DNA of 64,000 nt from Flagellimonas algicola (GTDB lineage: Bacteria > Bacteroidota > Bacteroidia > Flavobacteriales > Flavobacteriaceae), in the NCBI RefSeq assembly GCF_005937185.1, contig NZ_VCNI01000005.1, positions 1 through 64,000 on the forward strand. The letters are read 5' to 3'. The translations under genes were made by a program, and so were the position numbers. How positions within the stretch are numbered: the first letter of the stretch is position 1; every line of letters starts with the position of its first letter. Of this stretch, positions 1 to 9,209 are shown piece after piece. Under the pieces are notes generated by a model. The model did no database searches and had not been told where the DNA came from. It saw nothing but the letters and a program-made list of their open reading frames with translations.

Positions 1-1
1 C

Positions 2-1324
2 ACGGATGGGACGGAGGACGTGAACTACCGCGACCTGGACGACGACGGGGACGGTATCGACACCCCGGATGAGGACGTGGACGGTGACGACGACCCCACC
101 AATGACGATACCGACGATGACGGTACTCCTGACTACTTAGATCCTGATAGTCCCAAGACCATTGTTGCGGTAGATGACTCATTTACTACGAATGGGGATG
201 AAGGTGAGATTCCTAATAGCGATGTACTTGCCAACGATACCTTGGATGGAGAATCTGTAACCTTGGAGGATGTCATTTTAATTTCCACACCAACAGATGT
301 ATTAACGATTCTTGAGGATGGAACTATTAGAGTGGAGCCGGGAACCCCTGATGGTATTTATACAATAGACTATACCATCTGTGAGCTAGCTAATATGGAT
401 AACTGCGACACGGGTACTGTAACCGTTGAGGTGGGCCCTGCAATGATGAATGAAATTATCGCAATGGATGATTCCTATAGTGCTGATACTTCTGGAGGTG
501 AGATTCCGAATAGTAACGTACTTGACAATGATACCCTGGATGGTATGCCTGTATCTTTGGAGAATGTTATCCTAAGTTCCACCCCTACGGAAGAACTCAC
601 AATTCTTGAGGACGGGAGTATTCAGGTGACTCCAGGAACAGAAGAGGGAACCTACACCATTGAATACACCATCTGTGAGATGGCTGATGTGGAAAACTGC
701 GATTCGGGTACAGTGACCATAGAGGTAGGCCCAGCCATGGTGAATGAGATTGTAGCTGTGGATGATGCATATGGTTCAACAAGTGCTGGTGGATTGATTA
801 CCGGCAGCGATGTGCTCTCCAACGACACCTTAGATGGCGAACCTGCGACGATAATCAATGTGATTCTCACTTCCACTCCAACTGGTGCTTTAACCATTAA
901 CCCAGACGGAAGTGTTGACGTGACTCCAAATACTTCTGATGGCATCTATACCATTGAATATCAAATTTGTGAGGCAGATGACCCTGACAATTGTGACACT
1001 GCCGTGGTTACAGTATCAGTGGAAAATATTGAGGTGAACCAAATGCTGACACCCAATGGGGACCTAAAAAATGACTTCCTGTTTATAAGGGGGGTAAGAA
1101 ATATAACAACCAGTACCCTGCGCATCTTCAATAGATGGGGCGTGGCGGTTTATGAAGGAAAGGATTACGACAACATCAACAATGTATTTGATGGTCGATC
1201 ACGAGGTAGGTCAACCCTAAGTGTGAACGATTATCTTCCGGCAGGGGTATATTTTTATATCTTTGACTATCAAACGGAAGAAGGAAGTTTTACCGACTCC
1301 GAATACATTTATATAAGTAGGTAA
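2..1324 (+). CDS. T9SS type B sorting-domain surface protein (5' partial)
   Basis: The frame is open from the first bases, so the true start lies upstream. What is visible begins with an Asp-rich stretch like thrombospondin type 3 calcium-binding repeats (DxDxDG pattern). Three tandem Ig/cadherin-like modules of about 90 residues follow, each opening with a VDD/MDD motif and containing an NDTLDG core and a YTICE strand. The last 90 residues are a gliding-motility-associated C-terminal domain (T9SS type B CTD): LTPNGD, then IFNRWGVAVYEG, then LPAGVYFYI. Such proteins are exported by the Sec and T9SS pathways to the cell surface. The PorP/SprF gene follows 14 bp downstream, and type B substrates typically need such a partner. 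The role, adhesin or other, is not determinable. Confidence 0.9.
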   Translation, partial: TDGTEDVNYRDLDDDGDGIDTPDEDVDGDDDPTNDDTDDDGTPDYLDPDSPKTIVAVDDSFTTNGDEGEIPNSDVLANDTLDGESVTLEDVILISTPTDVLTILEDGTIRVEPGTPDGIYTIDYTICELANMDNCDTGTVTVEVGPAMMNEIIAMDDSYSADTSGGEIPNSNVLDNDTLDGMPVSLENVILSSTPTEELTILEDGSIQVTPGTEEGTYTIEYTICEMADVENCDSGTVTIEVGPAMVNEIVAVDDAYGSTSAGGLITGSDVLSNDTLDGEPATIINVILTSTPTGALTINPDGSVDVTPNTSDGIYTIEYQICEADDPDNCDTAVVTVSVENIEVNQMLTPNGDLKNDFLFIRGVRNITTSTLRIFNRWGVAVYEGKDYDNINNVFDGRSRGRSTLSVNDYLPAGVYFYIFDYQTEEGSFTDSEYIYISR

Positions 1325-1338
1325 CATATTGAAACAGA

Positions 1339-2289
1339 ATGATTAAAAAGCACTTTTTAATTCCGTTTTTACTTATTGGAATCACAATTCAGAGTCTTGT
1401 TGCCCAACAAGATGCCCAGTATACCCAGTATATGTTCAATACGCTGACGGTGAACCCAGCTTATGCAGGTTCTCGGGGGCAATTGAGCTTTGCCGGTTTG
1501 TATCGTTCCCAATGGATAGGTTTGGACGGCGCACCAGAGACTTTTAGCCTCAACCTTCATTCACCCATTAGAAACAGTAGATTGGGTTATGGTATTTCCG
1601 TAGTCAATGACAATATTGGGGATGGGGTGGTTCAAGAGACCTATTTAGATGCTGTTTTATCATATACCATAGACGTAGCCCTGGATGCCAAGCTTTCTTT
1701 TGGACTAAAGGCTGGTGGAAATATGTTGAGCCTGGATTTTAATGGATTGCGGAACTTTGATCAAGAGGTAGTGCAACAGGATAATATTGATAACCAGTTC
1801 AACCCTAATTTTGGGTTGGGCATTTACTACCACACGGATAAGTTTTATGCTGGGGTATCGGCTCCCAATATTTTGGAGACAGAGTATTTTGATAACAATG
1901 CCAACGATGCCAATTCCGTAAACTTTTTGTCCACGGAACGCATTAACTTCTATTTGATTACGGGTTATGTTTTCGATTTGAATGCAGATTTGCAGTTCAA
2001 ACCTGCATTGTTGACCAAGGCAGTGGGTGGAGCTCCTTTGCAAGTGGATATTTCGGCCAATTTCCTTTATGCGGATAAATTCTACTTTGGTGGAGCCTAT
2101 AGACTGGATGCGGCCGTGAGTGCTTTGGCTGGGTTCCAGATAACGGATCAAATAATGATTGGTCTGGCATATGACCGGGAGACAACTGAGTTGGGAGGTA
2201 CCCAATTCAATGATGGGTCTTTTGAAGTGTTTTTACGACTGGAATTGTTGAAGGCATTCCAAAGAACGGTTTCACCTAGATTCTTTTAA
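1339..2289 (+). CDS. PorP/SprF family T9SS outer-membrane protein
   Basis: This 316-aa protein has a Sec signal peptide (hydrophobic residues 5-20, cleavage near SLVAQ) followed directly by the family hallmark QQDAQYTQYMFN and VNPAYAGSRG. The rest has the alternating hydrophobic pattern of an outer-membrane beta-barrel and ends in an aromatic residue (SPRFF). Family members are accessory outer-membrane components needed for secretion or attachment of type B CTD proteins such as SprB. It sits between the type B protein and a PorE-like OmpA gene with gaps of 14 and 10 bp, so one operon is likely. It is clearly paralogous to the gene at 20063. Confidence 0.93.
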   Translation: MIKKHFLIPFLLIGITIQSLVAQQDAQYTQYMFNTLTVNPAYAGSRGQLSFAGLYRSQWIGLDGAPETFSLNLHSPIRNSRLGYGISVVNDNIGDGVVQETYLDAVLSYTIDVALDAKLSFGLKAGGNMLSLDFNGLRNFDQEVVQQDNIDNQFNPNFGLGIYYHTDKFYAGVSAPNILETEYFDNNANDANSVNFLSTERINFYLITGYVFDLNADLQFKPALLTKAVGGAPLQVDISANFLYADKFYFGGAYRLDAAVSALAGFQITDQIMIGLAYDRETTELGGTQFNDGSFEVFLRLELLKAFQRTVSPRFF

Positions 2290-2299
2290 TACCTGAACT

Positions 2300-4255
2300 A
2301 TGCAAAAAAGAATACTAATCCTTGTAATTGTTTTTCTAGGATATTCTAGCCCATTTTGGTCTCAGGAAGAGGTAAAGGTGAATGAAAAACAAGGGGCCAA
2401 AGCCCAAGCAAAGGCGGACGAACGCTATAACGAATACTCTTTCAGTCCGGCCATTGATATTTATAAAAAAGTATTGGACAAAGGATATGTATCCCAGGAT
2501 TTGTTGAAACGTTTGGGAAACGCCTATTACTTCAATGCCAAATATGAAGAGGCCGCAAATGTTTACAAAAGGTTGGCTGAGGCCTATCCTGATGAAACAG
2601 AACCGGATTACTTCTTCAGGTATGCCCAGAGTTTAAAAACCCTTGGAGAGTACGATGCGGCATCTGATATGATGTCCAAGTTCAAGCAAATGACTGCCCA
2701 AGGAGAGTTCCCCTCAGATGAGGATTACTTGGCCAAGATAGAGAAGAACTCAGGAAGATTTAGTGTCAAGCCATTCGCTTACAACAGCAAATACTCGGAT
2801 TTTGCAGCAGCATTCTACGAAAAGGGACTGATATTTTCTTCCGACAGGGATACTGGAAATTTGGCCCGGTATAGACATACATGGAACTCCAAGGACTTCT
2901 TGGATTTGTATAAGGTCAATGCAGATAGTGTTTCCAATGATCGTGTGGTCAAGGTTTCTGGAGATGTAAATACAAGATTGCACGAATCCACTTCGGTGGT
3001 TTCCAAAGATGGAACGACGATGTATTTTACGAGAAACAACTTCTTGGATGGCAAAAAATACAAAGATGAACAGGGGATTATCAGGCTTAAAATCTATAGC
3101 GCGGAATTAATTAATGGCGAATGGACGAAAATAATAGAATTGCCATTCAACAGCGATTCTTATTCTGTGGCACATCCTGTATTGAGTCCGGACGGGAAGA
3201 AACTTTATTTTGTTTCGGACATGCCAGGCGCAGTAGGAGAGTCCGATATATTTTATACAGAAATCATTGGTGATGGAACATACGGACCTATCATCAATCT
3301 GGGCAAAAATGTTAATACTAGGGCAAGGGAGACCTTCCCTTATATTACCCAAGAAGGGGTGTTGTATTTTTCTTCGGATGGACATCCCGGCTTAGGAGGC
3401 TTGGATGTTTTTGCGACCAAAATCACCTTTGGAAACTTCAATGAACCTGTGGTAAATGTGGGGAAACCCATTAATGGAAATCAAGATGATTTTGCATTTA
3501 TCTTGGATAACGAAACCAAGATTGGCTACTTCTCATCCAATCGGGAAGGCGGATTAGGTGAGGACGACATTTACGAATTTACGGAGAACGAACCCTTGGT
3601 CTTGGATTGTATCCAAGAAGTGACCGGAACGGTAAGGGATAGAATTTCAAATGAAGTTTTGGCAGGTGCAACAGTAATGATCATTGATGAGGAAAACAAA
3701 GAGGTATCGTCTACCTTAACGGACTCCCAAGGCAATTATGTGTTAAGTTTGGATTGTTCCAAAGGCAATTTTGTGCGGGCTTCAAGAGATGGATATGTAC
3801 CGGCCGAAGAGTATCTCAATAGGTCTTATGGCAAACCACGAATTGTGGACTTTTATCTGGAGCGTGATGTGGTCACAGGAGGATTCGGCGATGACTTGGC
3901 TAAATTACTACAACTAAGTACTATTTACTTTGATTTGAACAAGTACAACATTCGTTCAGATGCCGAAATTGAGATTCAAAAGGTCATTGTGGCCATGGAG
4001 AAGTATCCCAGCTTAAAAATCAAGGTGAATTCCCATACGGATAGTAGAGGTAATGATGCATACAACCTGTGGCTGTCCCAGAAGAGAGCGGAATCCACAG
4101 TAAATTATATGATTTCCAAAGGCATAGCTGCAGATAGACTGCAAGGAGAAGGCTTTGGAGAAAAACGATTGGTAAACAACTGTAGTAATGGAGTGCGTTG
4201 TTCTAGCGACGAGCATCAGTTGAATCGAAGATCGGAATTCATCATATTCGAATAG
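2300..4255 (+). CDS. PorE-like OmpA family protein (TPR, PD40 propeller, CRD, OmpA)
   Basis: This 651-aa protein starts with a signal peptide (about residues 1-21). Its domains are TPR-like helices at about 35-130, a PD40/WD40-like beta-propeller at about 165-420 (LSPDGKKLYFVSD, FSSDGHPGLGG, YFSSNREGGLGEDDIY), a carboxypeptidase regulatory-like fold at about 440-525 (GTVRDRISNEVLAGATV) and an OmpA peptidoglycan-binding domain at about 535-651 (IYFDLNK, HTDSRG, NRRSEF). This is the architecture of Porphyromonas PorE, which anchors the T9SS outer-membrane machinery to peptidoglycan. Position directly after a type B protein and PorP/SprF fits a role in that export system. A strong terminator follows. 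Confidence 0.9.
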   Translation: MQKRILILVIVFLGYSSPFWSQEEVKVNEKQGAKAQAKADERYNEYSFSPAIDIYKKVLDKGYVSQDLLKRLGNAYYFNAKYEEAANVYKRLAEAYPDETEPDYFFRYAQSLKTLGEYDAASDMMSKFKQMTAQGEFPSDEDYLAKIEKNSGRFSVKPFAYNSKYSDFAAAFYEKGLIFSSDRDTGNLARYRHTWNSKDFLDLYKVNADSVSNDRVVKVSGDVNTRLHESTSVVSKDGTTMYFTRNNFLDGKKYKDEQGIIRLKIYSAELINGEWTKIIELPFNSDSYSVAHPVLSPDGKKLYFVSDMPGAVGESDIFYTEIIGDGTYGPIINLGKNVNTRARETFPYITQEGVLYFSSDGHPGLGGLDVFATKITFGNFNEPVVNVGKPINGNQDDFAFILDNETKIGYFSSNREGGLGEDDIYEFTENEPLVLDCIQEVTGTVRDRISNEVLAGATVMIIDEENKEVSSTLTDSQGNYVLSLDCSKGNFVRASRDGYVPAEEYLNRSYGKPRIVDFYLERDVVTGGFGDDLAKLLQLSTIYFDLNKYNIRSDAEIEIQKVIVAMEKYPSLKIKVNSHTDSRGNDAYNLWLSQKRAESTVNYMISKGIAADRLQGEGFGEKRLVNNCSNGVRCSSDEHQLNRRSEFIIFE

Positions 4256-4277
4256 CGTAATATTTTTACGTAAAATG

Positions 4278-4310
4278 AAAAAAGGAACCTCAATTGGGGT
4301 TCCTTTTTTT
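4278..4310 (+). terminator. Rho-independent terminator after the OmpA gene
   Basis: A-run plus GGAACC (4284-4289) pairs with GGTTCC plus a T-run (4298-4310) around an 8-nt loop. It closes the first type B/SprF/OmpA operon, 22 bp after the stop codon. Confidence 0.85.
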
Positions 4311-4447
4311 GTATATATAGCAATAATCTGTTCCTCCTCACCCCACATTTGTACCTGTTCACTTTATCGATAAGCCCTTTCACAACAATTATTTAGAGGC
4401 GCATGGAACTACGGTTACATTTGGTAAAAGTATATTCCACTAACTAT

Positions 4448-7400
4448 ATGCTTACCAAAATAAAACCTCAAAAAAGAACAGTTGCGCTAAGTGCAATACT
4501 ATTTGTATTTGCCTGTTTCTCCATGACGGGACAGGATACCTATCGTGATAACTTTAGTTCCACCTCATATTCCAATAACGATGGTACGCAAAATTTTGCA
4601 ACCAGTTGGGATGAAACTAACGATGATGACAGCCCAAGTTCGGGACGTATTGAAATTGTTGGGAATGAACTGGAATTCAATAATATAGATAGTAGGACCA
4701 TTTTCCGGGACTTGGATCTCTCAGGAGCTTCCAGTGTAACCTTGGATTTGGATTATGATGCAACATCTAGGGGTAATGAATCCCTGTTGGTACAACTCTG
4801 GAACGATAATACTTCGTCTTACCAAACTGTTTCAACAATCAATAGTACAGCAACAGGTTCGGTTTCCCATAATTTAACAGGAGATCAGATTTCGGCTAAT
4901 TCATCCATTCGTTTTGTGGGGGGAGACTCCAATTGGAGTGGTGGTGAGACCATTTACATAGACAACGTACTGTTTACCGCTACCTTCAGCCCTACTATCA
5001 TTGTCAACGACATTACTTTTGATGAGGGAACGGGTAATGCGGTTTTTACCGTTACACATACGGGCGCCAATGCATCAGGGGCATTTACCGTTAATTTTCA
5101 AACTGTCGATGGAACGGCAACTTCTGGAAGTGATTATACCTTTACTAGTGGAACCCTTAACTTTAATGGGACCAGTGGCGATACGGACACGATAACGGTA
5201 CCCATTACGGATGATAGTACGTTGGAAAGTACCGAAACTTTTACCATTCAATTTACCGCTTCTTCAGATGGTTCGGTAGATTTTTCAGATACAGCTACAG
5301 GGAACATTACAGATAATGATGGTTTGATCATAACTGATGGTGTTACAGATAATACCTGTAGTGATACCTTTCTGGATACAGGAGGTCAATCTGCAGCATA
5401 CTCAAACAATGAAGACATAACGTACACCATTTGTCCCGATACAGGCGGTAGTTTTGTCCGTATCAACTTCACTAGCTTTGATGTGGAGGACGGATACGAC
5501 TTTCTTTATGTTTATGAAGGTACCACCACAGGAGGAACCTTAATAGGACAGTATCACAACGGGAATACTCCACCAAGTACTATCACCTCAACAGATGGTT
5601 CTGGTTGTCTAACTTTCCGTTTTACTTCAGATTTTAGCGTTACCAATAATGGTTGGGAGGCTGCGGTTTCTTGTTATGTACCGGGTCCAACTATGACCAT
5701 CTCGGATGTTTCAGTAGATGAGGATGCGGGCAATGCCGTTTTTACAGTTACACACACGGGAGCAAGCGCCTCTGGAGCGTTTACAGTAAACTTTCAAACT
5801 GTGGATGGAACAGCTCTAGCAGGCAGCGATTATACAAGCACCACAGGAACCCTGAATTTTAATGGTACGGTTGGGGATATGGAAATTATTACTGTTCCAA
5901 TTACCGATGATTCGGTTATAGAATCCGATGAAACCTTTACAGTAGAGTTTACAGCTTCCTCAGATGGAACCGTCGATTTTACGGATACGGCAACGGGAAC
6001 CATCAACGCACAAATTTCTTCGGATGCGCCGCTGGTGTTATATGAGGAATTCCATGGAAATGTGGATTATGTGGTTACTGGAAACACGTTGAGAACCGCA
6101 AACAATGGTACGGATCCCTGTGCAGTTACAAATACCAGTTCAGGTACGTTAATAGCACCCATCCCTGGTACCGCTACCATTAGAAAAGCTTATTTGTACT
6201 GGGCGCATTCCAGCTCTACCATGGATGCGGATGTCACCTTTGAAGGACAAGCCATTACTGCAGATTTGGCCTACAACGCCTATTCTGCAACCTATTGGAG
6301 TTATTTAAGTGATGTAACATCCATCGTTACAGGCTTGGCAGACCCTTCCACAAACACATACGATTTTGCCGATTTGACTATTGACACCACAAGTAGCTGT
6401 GGTAGTCAAGGTGTACTGGGCGGTTGGGCATTGATGGTCTTTTATGACGACCCTACCTTACCTGCATCCAGTATCAACCTGTACCAAGGTTTTCAAAGAC
6501 TAAGGAATTCTAGTGACTCGTTTACCTTGGATTCCTTTTACGCCATTGCAGGTTCGGGTGCCAAAGCCACCTTCTTGTCTTGGGAAGGAGACGATACCCT
6601 TTCTGGTGCTTCGGAAACACTTTCTATTACTAACCAAGCGACTACTACATTTACCTTGAGCGGAGATGGTGGTCAAACCGGAAATAACGCATACAACGGC
6701 ACCATTTATGATGATACTCAGGCACCTGTCTATAATGATGCTACCACCTATGGTGTCGATTTGGACACTTACGGGATTTCCTCTTACATATCACCAGGGG
6801 ATTCCCAGGTAACGGCCAATGTTTCAGTAGCTTCGGATGCTGTATTTTTTAACGCAGTTTTAATACGGGTTCAATCCAATTTGGTAGACGGAACTGTCTT
6901 TGAGGATGTCAACTACCCTGGAGGTTCAGGTAGGGACATGGCAACCGCATCAGGGGTAGGGGCAAACAATGCTACCCTGGAAATTTATGATTCATCAAAC
7001 GTTTTTATTGAGAGTACCACCACAGATAGCAATGGTGACTATACCTTTGGAGGAATGGCGGATGGGGATTATACCATTCGTGTGGTAAACTCTACTGTAA
7101 GATCTTCAAGAGGGGGCGGAATTGGCTGTACCTCTTGTATTCCAGTTCAAACTTATAGAAATTATAATACCTCAGGTTCCTTTGTAGATGTAACCGGTGA
7201 GATTGGCGGTGCTGATCCTTCTGCCGAAGATGTAGGGACGGGAACCTTGACAGGAGCTCAAACCACCTCCGCAGTGACAATTAACAGTGGTGGTATTGTT
7301 GGATTGGATTTTGGTTTCAACTTTAATACCATTGTTAATACCAATGAAGATGGACAAGGTTCCTTGGAACAGTTTATTGTAAACTCCAACAACTTGGATG

Positions 7401-8878
7401 AAACAGGATTGGACATTGAGGCCAATGCAATTTTCAATCCAGCAGCTGGGGATGACACCTCTATTTTTATGATTCCACCTAGCTCGGACGCCTTGGGTAG
7501 AACTGCAGATTCCAATTATTCTAGTGGCTTTTTTGATATCACCATAGGCAATGGTAATCCTTTGACCGCAATAACTGGTGACAATACCATTGTAGATGGT
7601 CGTACCCAAACAGCTTATTCCGGAGATACCAATTCAGGAACTGTAGGCTCTGGAGGTAGCACTGTGGGAACTTCCGCAATTAGCTTACCAATGTATTCCA
7701 GACCTGAGATTCAGGTATATAGAAATCAAGGTGATGTTTTTGATGTACAAGCCAATGCAACTATTAGAAACTTGGCTGTATATGCAAACAATAATGCTGC
7801 AGTCCAGATAAATAGTGGTACTGCTAACATTACCTCCAACCTTTTGGGCGTCAATGCCCAAGGTTCAAATGGTGGTAACGTAGATTACGGTATTGAAATT
7901 TTGGGAGGAAGCCTAACAATAGATGGCAATTATATTGCCACCAATACAGATACCGGCATACGAATTAATGGAGGAACAAGCAGTTTAATTCAAAACAATC
8001 ATATAACCTCCAACGGAGACCAAGCCTGTGATGGTAATATTGAGATTTTGGGAGGAAATGGAATTACCATTCAACAAAACCTAATTGAAAACGCCGCTGC
8101 TTCAGGCATAGATGCCTCTGCAAGTTCTGGAGCATTGACCATAACGGAAAATGCAATTACGGCCTCGGGTCAAGATGGTGGTAATTGCTCAGGAAATGTG
8201 GAAAATATGGGCGTTCTTGTTGCTGGTGATAACTCTCAACTGACCAATAATCAAATTTATAGCAACGGAGGCGCTGGAATAGTTGTAATAGGCGGAACGG
8301 GCAATCTAATCAGTCAAAATTCCATTTACGCCAATGGAACTTCCACAGCTGCTCTAGGCATTGATTTGGATGCTACAGCAGGGGATGGAGATGGAGTTAC
8401 CGTAAACGATAATGGAGATGCAGATAGCGGACCCAATAACTTGTTGAACTTCCCGATTATCGAATCAACCTACCTTTCAGGTTCAAATCTCGTGGTAAAG
8501 GGTTGGTCACGACCTGGAACAACCTTGGAGTTTTTCTTGACGGATGTTAGCGAAGGAACCGCTACAAGTGGGGACAATCAATTGGGTCTATCCATAGATT
8601 ACGGAGAAGGTCAGACCTATCTGGGTAGTGCTGATGAAGGTGGTGGTTCCGATACGGATGACAGTGTTTCAGCCTATTCGGATGCTGATGGAAATACAGA
8701 TAATACCAATGCATTTGAGTTCTCAATTCCCTTGACGGTTATACCTTCTGGTGGAGATTTGATTACCGCTACGGCTACCTTGATCAACTCAACTTCAGAG
8801 TTTTCACCTAGGTCCGTTTTAAACATTCCTACAGTAATAACCAATCGCGGAATTACGTACAGGGTCAATAGGGATTAG
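4448..8878 (+). CDS. Large secreted Calx-beta / CUB / beta-helix protein
   Basis: I chose the ATG at 4448 because it gives a basic N-terminus and signal peptide (MLTKIKPQKR, then a hydrophobic core); the frame is open 45 bp further upstream. The 1476-aa product has an N-terminal beta-sandwich-like region, a Calx-beta domain at about 180-292, a CUB-like domain at about 295-413 (YEGTTTGGTLIGQYHNG), a second Calx-beta at about 415-521, an uncharacterised extracellular region at about 530-810, an SdrD-B/Cna-B-like module at about 811-960, and a right-handed beta-helix at about 1085-1320 (repeated IQNN/ITENAI/NQIYSNGGAGI patterns). It is probably a cell-surface or secreted adhesin-like protein. 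No T9SS type A or B CTD is visible; the chain ends in a short basic motif, ITYRVNRD. Confidence 0.8.
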   Translation: MLTKIKPQKRTVALSAILFVFACFSMTGQDTYRDNFSSTSYSNNDGTQNFATSWDETNDDDSPSSGRIEIVGNELEFNNIDSRTIFRDLDLSGASSVTLDLDYDATSRGNESLLVQLWNDNTSSYQTVSTINSTATGSVSHNLTGDQISANSSIRFVGGDSNWSGGETIYIDNVLFTATFSPTIIVNDITFDEGTGNAVFTVTHTGANASGAFTVNFQTVDGTATSGSDYTFTSGTLNFNGTSGDTDTITVPITDDSTLESTETFTIQFTASSDGSVDFSDTATGNITDNDGLIITDGVTDNTCSDTFLDTGGQSAAYSNNEDITYTICPDTGGSFVRINFTSFDVEDGYDFLYVYEGTTTGGTLIGQYHNGNTPPSTITSTDGSGCLTFRFTSDFSVTNNGWEAAVSCYVPGPTMTISDVSVDEDAGNAVFTVTHTGASASGAFTVNFQTVDGTALAGSDYTSTTGTLNFNGTVGDMEIITVPITDDSVIESDETFTVEFTASSDGTVDFTDTATGTINAQISSDAPLVLYEEFHGNVDYVVTGNTLRTANNGTDPCAVTNTSSGTLIAPIPGTATIRKAYLYWAHSSSTMDADVTFEGQAITADLAYNAYSATYWSYLSDVTSIVTGLADPSTNTYDFADLTIDTTSSCGSQGVLGGWALMVFYDDPTLPASSINLYQGFQRLRNSSDSFTLDSFYAIAGSGAKATFLSWEGDDTLSGASETLSITNQATTTFTLSGDGGQTGNNAYNGTIYDDTQAPVYNDATTYGVDLDTYGISSYISPGDSQVTANVSVASDAVFFNAVLIRVQSNLVDGTVFEDVNYPGGSGRDMATASGVGANNATLEIYDSSNVFIESTTTDSNGDYTFGGMADGDYTIRVVNSTVRSSRGGGIGCTSCIPVQTYRNYNTSGSFVDVTGEIGGADPSAEDVGTGTLTGAQTTSAVTINSGGIVGLDFGFNFNTIVNTNEDGQGSLEQFIVNSNNLDETGLDIEANAIFNPAAGDDTSIFMIPPSSDALGRTADSNYSSGFFDITIGNGNPLTAITGDNTIVDGRTQTAYSGDTNSGTVGSGGSTVGTSAISLPMYSRPEIQVYRNQGDVFDVQANATIRNLAVYANNNAAVQINSGTANITSNLLGVNAQGSNGGNVDYGIEILGGSLTIDGNYIATNTDTGIRINGGTSSLIQNNHITSNGDQACDGNIEILGGNGITIQQNLIENAAASGIDASASSGALTITENAITASGQDGGNCSGNVENMGVLVAGDNSQLTNNQIYSNGGAGIVVIGGTGNLISQNSIYANGTSTAALGIDLDATAGDGDGVTVNDNGDADSGPNNLLNFPIIESTYLSGSNLVVKGWSRPGTTLEFFLTDVSEGTATSGDNQLGLSIDYGEGQTYLGSADEGGGSDTDDSVSAYSDADGNTDNTNAFEFSIPLTVIPSGGDLITATATLINSTSEFSPRSVLNIPTVITNRGITYRVNRD

Positions 8879-9188
8879 ACTTTTTTTACATCCAATTCTT
8901 ACAGCCATTTTATCCAATTTAAGAGCCGAAAAACCATTTTCGCTATGCGCTTTAGCCTTTTACTGTCTTGGTTTAATCGACCAACTACCTCGATTTTTTT
9001 ACCTCAAAAAAAAAAGTAACCTCAGAATTTAAACCCTATACCGTCGGATTTCAAGCGTACACAACAAATATTTTCCCCCCCTAGAGGTAAAGGTAATTTT
9101 GTAAAGTGTAGAAATACTATGCAAAAAGAACAACTGATTTAAAAGCTTTAATAAGCTCTAACAAATACAATAATTCAACCCAGACCCG
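8879..9188. other. 310-bp intergenic region before the giant repeat gene
   Basis: The gap is AT-rich with several homopolymer runs (T7, A10, C7). No ORF or tRNA is seen. The only recognisable signal is the promoter -7 element near its 3' end, listed separately. Confidence 0.6.
9094..9101 (+). promoter_or_regulatory. Bacteroidota -7 promoter element (TAATTTTG)
   Basis: It matches TAnnTTTG exactly and lies about 115 bp upstream of the giant repeat gene, implying a long 5' UTR. No convincing TTTG -33 box is at the expected distance. Confidence 0.4.
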
Positions 9189-9209
9189 ATGTCTACTAAT
9201 CATAACCCC

